Part shown: in pieces, positions 58,576-64,000 of the stretch
Layout: every line of letters starts with the position of its first letter
How positions within the stretch are numbered: position 1 is the first letter of the stretch
From: Chelonoidis abingdonii
Lineage: Eukaryota > Chordata > Testudines > Testudinidae
Reading direction: 5' to 3'
Assembly: GCF_003597395.2 (NCBI RefSeq)
Contig: NC_133776.1
Span: forward strand, 37,731,609 to 37,795,608
DNA: 64,000 nt
The notes under the pieces: generated by a model
Database searches by the model: none
What the model saw: the letters and a program-made list of their open reading frames with translations, nothing else
What the model was told of the DNA's origin: nothing
Made by a program: the position numbers and the translations under genes

Positions 58576-60589
58576 ACAGACTGATAAAGACTTCTCTGAA
58601 TATTGGTTATACTTCGGTAGCAAGATTGGTCATGCTTGAAAACCAAGTCTTCACACAGTCTATATCACAGCTGTGAATTAACCTCATTCAAGAAGTCCTC
58701 TAATCCACAGTCTGTTACACACATATATATTTCAGTAACTCAAATGTTAGTTAGGCGTATTTGAAAATATCTTTGTCTTACCTCTTCTCCCAATGAGCTC
58801 TAATTGGTACTATCAAGATATAGATTGGTACAAATTCCAGACTGACAGAGCTGCTGATTACCTGATTATACATTCATACCCAACACAGTGGAAGCCTGCA
58901 TGCGGAACAGACCATTCGCATCATTCTGTAAGCAAGGAGTTATGATGATCACCAGCCTCTTCCGTGTGAGTGGAAAATAATGCAAGAAGCTGATCCAGCA
59001 ACACTGTGTGTGCTTCCAGAAGCTTAAGAAATGTTGTGATGGCCTCCAAAACCCATGTGCCCCTGGTGCAGCCCTGTGCTGTATTGTTGATTTTGCAAAG
59101 ACATTGTGTTGGCGAGTTTCATTTGCTTTTTGCAATATTATGCACAGGGGAATCCAGATTAGACATTACAATTGTTTTTTTAAAGCTATTAACCTCTTTG
59201 TTGCTGTCATTCTTCCACATGCTGAGTGCAGCAGAATACCAGAGTATACTTGATACCTTTGGCAGAAGCAGCAGCTGTTTTATCTAGGAACATACCAGCT
59301 GGTTCCCAACTTCATACAGAAAACATAGAAGGATGCTCCAGGCTGAATTATATATTTTGATCTTGGCCATACCTGATTCAATTTTAAAGGGGCATAGTTT
59401 GCGCTACCATAAAACAAACACAGGGGTACTTCCAGTGGACAACTTGCTATAACTAACTTGTTTGTTGTGCATGTGATTATTTAAATTAAGTCCCCTTCAG
59501 TGATAGCTGAAGACTATAAATCACTGTAATATATTAGTTAGCTGTAACCTATTTAAGGACTTTTAACCTCTTCATTCCAGTTTTGTGTGTGTTTGCTACA
59601 CTGGGAACAGAGGCACACTTGTTCGTATGTCATATCGCTTTCTCCCACCCTTTATCTGGGTCCTCTCTTTAGAATATAAGCTCTTTAGGAGAAGAATTAT
59701 CTCTAAGCACAGAGCTTGGTGTGGCATCTAGGTGTGATACTACTCATAATTCAGCTTATGGCAGGGAACTGTGTCGTTTTCTCAACCTTCTTCTTAGTTG
59801 TATAATTTTAAGTCTACTATAGATAAAATAGTTTCTCTCTCTCTCTTTAATTTTCTTCCATGTTCCTTCCTAGTTTGAAATAACTTTGTCTTGATGGAAC
59901 AAATCCAGTAACGCTGGAGCTGTAGTTGGCCTAATGTCTTTAAAAAACCTCCCCTTTGGTCTTTGCTGCAGTGCTGCTTCCCATGGTGTTTGTTCTCAAG
60001 TAATGTAGCTGGAACAATGACAGCCCTGGAGTCTCTGATTGAAAGCATGTGACCACAGTTTTAAACCCCTGATGTGATTGCTCTTTTCAAGCCTGCTATG
60101 AGCCATGCAGAAGGTAAAATGTTTGTCTAAGGTAAATAATATCCTGTTTCATTAGTCAGCATTTACAGGAGGGAGTGGCATTGCCCACAGTAGCAAAAAG
60201 CGTTGCTCAGAGCTGCCAGCTTGTTGCAACAGCTGCATTGCACAGTTATGATATGTAGCATTGTGGTATTAGGACACTCTAACCATTCAGCATGGGCTGG
60301 CCTATGAACCATTCTATTCTTGATAAATATATTCACCATTTATGTTCCTAATATTAATTTGGAGATAGTACGTACAGGCAGCTCATTCTTGGTGTTCTCC
60401 AAGAACAAGAAATCTCGTGGGATTATGCAGAGGATTGGGCATGTGCCAGAAAGAGGAATGATGTAGACAGTAACATTTTAGAGCCAAACTGAAGCAGTTC
60501 CATAACAACTTCCCATCCAAAGGCTTTGAGATATAACTTTGATCTAGAAACAAATGTGAAGAAATGGAAACTGACAGCACATTGTAAGC

Positions 60590-60715
60590 TTTTCAGGGCA
60601 GGGCCGTCTTTGTTATTTGTTTGTACAGTGCCTAGCACAATGGGGACCTGGCCTCTAGATGCTACTGGAACACAAATAATAATAGCAGAAATTAGTACTG
60701 AAATAAGGTAAACTG
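60590..60715 (+). repeat. LINE/SINE 3'-tail fragment, 'CAGTGCCTAGCACAATGGGG' family
   Basis: AAGCTTTTCAGGGCAGGGCC, TTTGTACAGTGCCTAGCACAA, TGGGGACCTGG, then ATAATAATAG. The same tail type appears, diverged, at about 6550, 31605, 48940, 50620 and 61645. It is probably the shared 3' end of old CORE-SINEs and their partner LINE. Confidence 0.65.
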
Positions 60716-60888
60716 CCCACTACTTGTTCTGTCTGATCTGATACATTTATTTTAAAAATATCATTGAGAAAAGCCTCGTTGGTTGGGCAAGGTCATCTTA
60801 CATTGTACAACCTCACTGAATCAGACCTACACTGCCCCAATAGTGAGTTTAACGGGTCATTTTTTTTTAATGAAGTGAGCAAAGACCT

Positions 60889-60912
60889 GTGTGTGTGTGT
60901 GTGTGTGTGTGT
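60889..60912 (+). repeat. (TG)12 microsatellite
   Basis: An uninterrupted TG dinucleotide run of 24 bases. Confidence 0.95.
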
Positions 60913-61227
60913 ATTTATAACAAGGAGAAATGTCCCTTTGGAAAATCCTGAAATGACTCAGCCGATCTCCCACCAGAACAAAGAAGCTGTCTGAAATACA
61001 CACAAATCTTTATCCACAAGCCTCTCTCTTTCTGTTTTACTTGCTAAGTGGCTTTGTGTGAGTGCACCCACAGATGAGAGGGAGTCAAGACTAGAGATGT
61101 GACCATGATTCATGGTGAATAACTTGATTAATTTATCCCTTTCTGTGTTCATTAATCATCTGAAATTAGATTTTCATTTCTTATTAACTTGTTTATGGGA
61201 ACATATTTCAGACTATGGGTTGTTGAC

Positions 61228-61375
61228 TATGGCCCCGGTTCAGGAAAGCGCATGTTTTCCCCATTCAGACAAGCACTTATGTGCGTGCTTGATTTTAAGC
61301 ATGTGTGTAGTTCCATTGTCTACACTGGGACTGTTCACATACGTGCAGTTAACTCAATGAATGTCTTTGCAGGAT
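61228..61375. repeat. palindromic repeat related to 45440
   Basis: GGCCCCGGTTCAGGAAAG, CAAGCACTTATGTGCGTGCTT, then TTTGCAGGATCGGGG: complementary ends and an inner hairpin. Confidence 0.6.
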
Positions 61376-62196
61376 CGGGGTTTAACTGTTCATTTTTACT
61401 GTGCCGTCAATTACTCATTATTGTGGTGTTTGGTTACCTAAGTCACATGTTGAGACTTTTAAAATGACAAGCTTTTAAAAACAGAAGGATGGAATTGTCT
61501 GCATAAATACTTCAGGCCTGATATCAATACCACTTTTTATTTGGAATAACCCCTTTTCCCAGCCCTCCCCAAAGATGGTTTCAAGTGCACCTTTAATAGT
61601 AAGATTTAGAACCATATATCCTAGATGGTGACTTATGAACTGTTGTTATTCATTATTTGTATTTCTGCCATGCTAGGAGCACCAGGTATCCATTCTGTAA
61701 GGCACTATACAAATCGAGAACACAAAGGAAGTCCGTGTCCAAAGAGTAAAATTGCAGAAAGCTCCAAAAAAAAAAAAAAATACTGTTAACATTTTCTCAC
61801 AGAAATCATTGGCAAGTTATGACAAGTTTGTGGTTAATTTCTCTGACTTTCCCTTCCATTAGTCACAGAATCACTGACCTATTCACAGGGTTTTGGTTTG
61901 CAGAAATGTGAGGCCCAAGTTTTCAAAATTGCATGTCTAAAACATGTCATAGTTAATAAGAGTAGCTGGATTTCAGAGGTGCTGACCAACTCCACAGCCC
62001 AATGAAGTCAGATTTAAAAATGCTGGACTACATTTTTTGTGCAAACTTAAGTCCTGTGACAATTACAGCTATGATAAGGAGTCCAATTCCAACGTGATAT
62101 TCCATAGTATGTTTGTAACACGCTTCCCCCAGATATCTTAATTGTGTGTAGTAAGCAGGGCTGCTGGGAGTGGGAAAGACAAAAGAGGTACTTTGC

Positions 62197-63046
62197 TGTC
62201 ATAAACAGATAGCTAAGGGTTAATGTTTCTTTTACCTGTAAAGGGTTAACAAAGGAAACCAAACGACCAGAGGACCAATCAGGAAACCGGATTTTTAAAG
62301 CTCAGGAGGGAATGTTTTGGTGTGGTGTCCTCTTTGTGTGTGTCTTTTGTCTGTCTCTCGGCTATGAGAGGGATCTTTCTATCTTCAAGCTTCATCTTCA
62401 GTTTCCAAGTTGTGAGTACAAAGGTAGAAAACAATAGGCTTTTTATTGTTTTTTGTATTTACATGTGTGTAGTTGCTGGATGTTTAAATTGTATTTCTTT
62501 TTGAATAAGGCTGTTTATTCATATTTTTCTTTAAGCAATTGACCCTGTATATTGTTATCTTGATATAGAGAGCATTTTATGTCTTTTCTTTCTTTTTTTA
62601 TATAAAGCTTTTCTTTTTAAACCTGTTGGATTTTTCTTTTCAAGTGAGGCTCTAGGGGATAGAAATCCCTGTGCCAGGATACGGTCTCTCTCAGGGAAGA
62701 CTGGGAGGGAAAAAGAAGGAGGGGGAAGGGTAAATTGCCTCTCTGTTTGTTAATTCAAGGAGTTAAGTACAGTAATCTTCAGGATAACCACGGAGGGGAA
62801 GCCTGGGAGGAAGTAAAGAGAAGACAAGGGAGGGTTATTTCCCTTTTGGGTAAGACCTTCTCAGGGCATCTGAGTCTTGAGGTCCCCCAGGGAAGGTTTT
62901 GGGGAGACCAGAGTGAGCCAAACACTGGAAATTTTTGGCTGGTGGCAGCGCTATCAGATCCAAGCTGGTAATTAAGCTTGGAGGTTTCATGAAAGCACCC
63001 ACATTTTGGACTCTAAGGTTCAGAATTAGGAATTATGCTTATGATA
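62197..63046 (+). mobile_element. solo LTR, family A (850 bp) with 5-bp TSD
   Basis: Starts TGTCATAAACAGAT and ends TTATGATA, where the expected final TGACA has a C-to-T change. Flanked by TTTGC at 62192-62196 and 63047-63051. The interior shares GGCTGGTGGCAGCGCTATCAG and GATCCAAGC...AATTAAGCTT blocks with the copy at 20950. Solo LTR without internal genes. Confidence 0.87.
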
Positions 63047-63051
63047 TTTGC

Positions 63052-64000
63052 TCTAGGTTCCCAAAATGATGTAGGGGCTGGGGGCAGCCAAGCCAAATTT
63101 GAGTGTGAGGAGTTGTGAGATGGTGCATGGGGTTCCAATACCACTCAGGTTTGACCCACTATTAATAGTATGAGCAGTGAGTCACCAGCCCTGACCCGGC
63201 CCATATCCCACAATCACTGTCACTGGCATCATCGCACCAATCCTGAGTTGACCCAGCAGGCTGAGAGCCTTGAGGTAGGAATTGGGCTGCAGCTTAGGGA
63301 GAGGTGGGAGTGGAGAGGGCAGCAACCCCACAGTCTTTACCCTCTCTGACCTCAACCCCTCTCCTCGTCTTACACTTTCATCTCCAAGGTACGTTTTTTG
63401 GAAGGGTAGGGGGCCTAAGTTTCAGATTTTGCCCTGGGTCTTCAAAACCCTTTGGCTTTTTTGTAGCATATGGCTATAATGCTTCTATATTACAAATAAC
63501 AGAACTTCACACAACTTTGGTCATGTTTGGAACCAGGATCATGTAAACCGTAAATGTTTTGGAAAATATCTGTTGTATATTATTTGTGGCTCTTCTCTTT
63601 GTAGGCTATTAGGAAAGAAACTGATGGAAACAATAAATGAAGCCAGTAAATAGACTTGTGTACAGTGAACTTAAAATTCCCTGTTTTATAAAAAAATAAC
63701 AATTGCACAGGGCCAACATCATTAATGTTGATCTCAGTATACTTCTGTTGACACTGATAATGACCAGATGTTCAGTGAAATCCTATTAACCTCTGTTTCA
63801 CAATTTCAGATGCTTCCTGTGTTCGGGCCAATTCCAAAGCACATTGAAGTCAATGGAAATCTTCTGTTGACTTCAGTAGACTTTGGATCAGGCCTTTAGA
63901 CATTTTCAAAAGCACAAAGGTTGTTCAGAAGAATACTGGAAATGCAGTCTCAAACAGATTTCACCATGTTGTGAGAACTGTACATTGGTGGGCTTTGCAA
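63052..64000. other. right edge, unassigned, with one fold-back
   Basis: A fold-back at 63822-63898 (GGGCCAATTCCAAAGC...TTGACTTCAGTAGAC...GGATCAGGCC) belongs to the family seen at 22870. Two AATAAA-like hexamers lie in AT-rich DNA near 63638 and 63700. No gene. Confidence 0.5.

Larger units (their letters stand above)
58576..62191. other. intergenic DNA with repeat scraps
   Basis: No gene supported. LINE/SINE-tail fragments occur at 59660-59760, 60590-60715 and, antisense, 61645-61760. A (TG)n microsatellite lies at 60889-60912, a palindromic repeat at 61228-61375 and an A-run at 61766-61781. Confidence 0.5.

Noticed and set aside
1..64000. CRISPR arrays, operons, phage or plasmid modules
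   Set aside because: No regularly spaced identical repeats and no prokaryotic gene arrangement. Intron-bearing vertebrate gene plus CR1, MIR, LTR and hAT repeats exclude a prokaryotic source.

Overview
The window is nuclear DNA of a vertebrate, most likely a turtle. It is intron-bearing and AT-rich, and about 90% is interspersed repeat or unassigned non-coding DNA. The turtle call rests on several antisense CR1 LINE 3' ends of the type familiar from turtle and crocodilian genomes, PIF/Harbinger-like elements with 'GGTCTACACT' ends, hAT miniature elements, old MIR-type SINEs and many solo LTRs. A crocodilian is the main alternative. There are no bacterial-type operons, CRISPR arrays, rRNA genes or convincing tRNA genes.

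The only protein-coding gene I can support is FAM124B on the + strand. It has two coding exons: 4427-5158 (244 codons) and 13676-14320 (214 codons plus stop). They are joined in phase 0 across an 8.5-kb intron and predict a 458-residue protein, close to the length I recall for mammalian FAM124B (about 455). The 5' side (1-4415) has no recognisable coding exon but has a possible non-coding first exon ending near 724. From memory of the human 2q36 order (SERPINE2, FAM124B, CUL3), the left edge would face CUL3, and the 49 kb to the right would be the gene-poor interval towards SERPINE2. Neither neighbour is seen in the window.

The intron holds a Harbinger-like MITE (7937-8190) and a long decayed antisense CR1 (9071 to about 13220). 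A second CR1 3' end and a solo LTR (12153-13115) have landed in that CR1. Downstream of the gene lie another antisense CR1 relic (15729-18140), solo LTRs with target-site duplications (TSDs) at 20950-21790, 62197-63046 and elsewhere, and two nested transposon stacks (36739-38579 and 41994-44349). There is also a Harbinger-like element with a decayed Myb/SANT-like reading frame (32197-33415), a GC-rich hAT element that mimics a CpG island (35153-35928) and a hAT MITE with a perfect 8-bp TSD (57893-58180).

I found no sign of a new multi-gene system. The points most worth checking are a possible intronic-polyadenylation isoform of FAM124B, the layered insertion stacks, a probable gap-filling artefact near 29.55-29.73 kb, and two stretches that look like conserved non-coding elements.
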